Assembly: GCF_013386765.1 (NCBI RefSeq)
Contig: NZ_JACARE010000008.1
Location: 74,748-138,747 of the forward strand
Length of the DNA: 64,000 nt
Origin: Pseudomonas yamanorum
Lineage (GTDB): Bacteria > Pseudomonadota > Gammaproteobacteria > Pseudomonadales > Pseudomonadaceae
Direction: 5' to 3'
Part shown: positions 63,333 through 64,000 of the stretch, piece after piece
How positions within the stretch are numbered: position 1 is the first letter of the stretch
How the letters are laid out: each line of letters opens with the position of its first letter
Notes under the pieces: generated by a model
What the model saw: the letters and a program-made list of their open reading frames with translations, nothing else
Databases searched by the model: none
Told to the model about the DNA's origin: nothing
Made by a program: the position numbers and the translations under genes

Positions 63333-63952
63333 TGCGCTACCCGATCTGGCGCGTCGGCGTCTTTATAGCAGCGGCAGTGTGGCCGCTGTTCTGGTTGTAC
63401 GAGGCCTGGAGCTTTGCGCTGGGGCCTGACCCCGGCAAAGTGCTGATGGACCGGCTTGGGCTTGGCACCTTGATTCTGTTGTTGATCACCTTGGCAATGA
63501 CCCCGCTGCAGAAACTCAGCGGTTGGGCGGGGTGGATCGCTGTGCGACGGCAGTTGGGGTTGTGGTGCTTTGCGTATGTTGTTTTGCATCTTGTGGCTTA
63601 TTGCGTCTTTATCCTGGGGCTTGATTGGTCGCAGTTGGGTGTTGAGCTGCGCAAGCGTCCCTACATTATCGTCGGTACCCTGGGGTTCCTTTCTCTGATG
63701 GTGCTGGCAGTCACTTCCAATCGCTACAGTCAGCGTCGCCTTGGTGCTCGCTGGAAGAAGCTGCATCGTTTGGTTTACGTGATTCTCGGGCTTGGTTTGC
63801 TGCATATGTTGTGGATCGTGCGGGCGGATTTAAAGGAGTGGGCTATCTATGCATCTATAGGGGCGCTGCTTTTGATCCTGCGGGTGCCACCTGTAATGCG
63901 CCGGATTCCCCGCCTTATTGCTAAAAAACCATCTTCTGCAACAAAAGCGTAA
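63332..63952 (+). CDS. msrQ: Haem-binding membrane subunit MsrQ
   Basis: Membrane b-type cytochrome that passes electrons from the quinone pool/flavin reductase to MsrP. 206 residues, about six helices of the ferric-reductase-like family. Likely haem ligands are the His residues in [33 protein letters not shown] 63332 overlaps the msrP stop (TGATG); a TTG one codon earlier is possible. Confidence 0.95.
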   Translation: MRYPIWRVGVFIAAAVWPLFWLYEAWSFALGPDPGKVLMDRLGLGTLILLLITLAMTPLQKLSGWAGWIAVRRQLGLWCFAYVVLHLVAYCVFILGLDWSQLGVELRKRPYIIVGTLGFLSLMVLAVTSNRYSQRRLGARWKKLHRLVYVILGLGLLHMLWIVRADLKEWAIYASIGALLLILRVPPVMRRIPRLIAKKPSSATKA

Positions 63953-63959
63953 TTAACCC

Positions 63960-63987
63960 TTGACGGCAGATTCTGGAAGTCTATAAT
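63960..63987 (+). promoter_or_regulatory. Strong sigma-70 promoter, probably of an rRNA operon
   Basis: TTGACG, a 16-bp spacer and a perfect TATAAT, followed by the GC-rich discriminator TCGCCCC. That combination is typical of stringently controlled rRNA/tRNA promoters. From memory, an rrn operon follows msrPQ at this place in P. aeruginosa; the gene itself is outside the window. Confidence 0.7.
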
Positions 63988-64000
63988 TCGCCCCACTTCC

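Overview
The window is core chromosome of a Pseudomonas, most likely of the P. fluorescens group. The evidence is the protein sequences (FtsH, Pgi, CbrA/CbrB and PanC read as fluorescent-pseudomonad orthologues), the high-GC codon use, REP/REPIN repeats of the type abundant in P. fluorescens genomes, and a gene order that follows, from memory, the dnaK-to-rrn segment of P. aeruginosa (roughly PA4761 down to PA4690). I see no insertion sequence, prophage, CRISPR array or integron, and no block of foreign composition. Assignment to a group is inference; no database was searched.

Layout. 1-9.6 kb: end of dnaK, then dnaJ, dapB, carA, carB, greA, a small membrane protein and yhbY (chaperones, lysine, carbamoyl phosphate, transcript cleavage). 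9.7-15.9 kb: rlmE-ftsH-folP-glmM-tpiA-secG. 15.9-25.0 kb: tRNA-Leu(GAG), tRNA-fMet, then rimP-nusA-infB-rbfA-truB-rpsO-pnp, a translation/RNA superoperon with structured leaders before rimP, rpsO and pnp. 25.3-33.2 kb: a two-BON-domain exported protein with a sigma-54-type promoter, a giant DUF748/AsmA-like protein, an rRNA methyltransferase, an MpaB-type protein and acetyl-CoA synthetase. 33.3-39.1 kb: pgi, panC, panB, folK, pcnB (all minus). 39.2-44.4 kb: the carbon/nitrogen control module crcZ sRNA, cbrB, cbrA, cbrX. 44.5-48.1 kb: gluQ, dksA, an aminotransferase, sfsA. 48.1-51.4 kb: a Rieske protein, the haem importer phuTUV and a Fur-controlled PrrF-type sRNA. 51.5-54.0 kb: TfoX C-terminal-domain protein, pentapeptide protein, kinase/ATPase fusion. 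54.1-57.5 kb: mrcB (PBP1b), its lipoprotein partner lpoP, yqcC. 57.5-61.3 kb: ilvI-ilvH-ilvC behind a long leader. 61.4-64 kb: pssA, msrP-msrQ, and at the edge a strong promoter that probably starts an rRNA operon.

How it fits together. The clearest regulatory circuit is CbrX/CbrA/CbrB -> sigma-54 promoter -> crcZ RNA. CrcZ carries six A-rich (AANAANAA-type) motifs that titrate Hfq/Crc, and the acs leader in the same window carries such a motif next to its ribosome-binding site, so sensor, decoy RNA and a probable target sit within 11 kb. A second RNA circuit is Fur -> PrrF beside the Fur-linked haem importer.

Most of this is well-known biology. I did not find a convincing undescribed multi-gene system. 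The best leads for something new are regulatory: the sigma-54 promoter with a paired GCAANTTGC element in front of the BON gene, the terminator-like hairpin plus tiny Arg-rich frame before carA, and the unexplained 270-nt ilvI leader.
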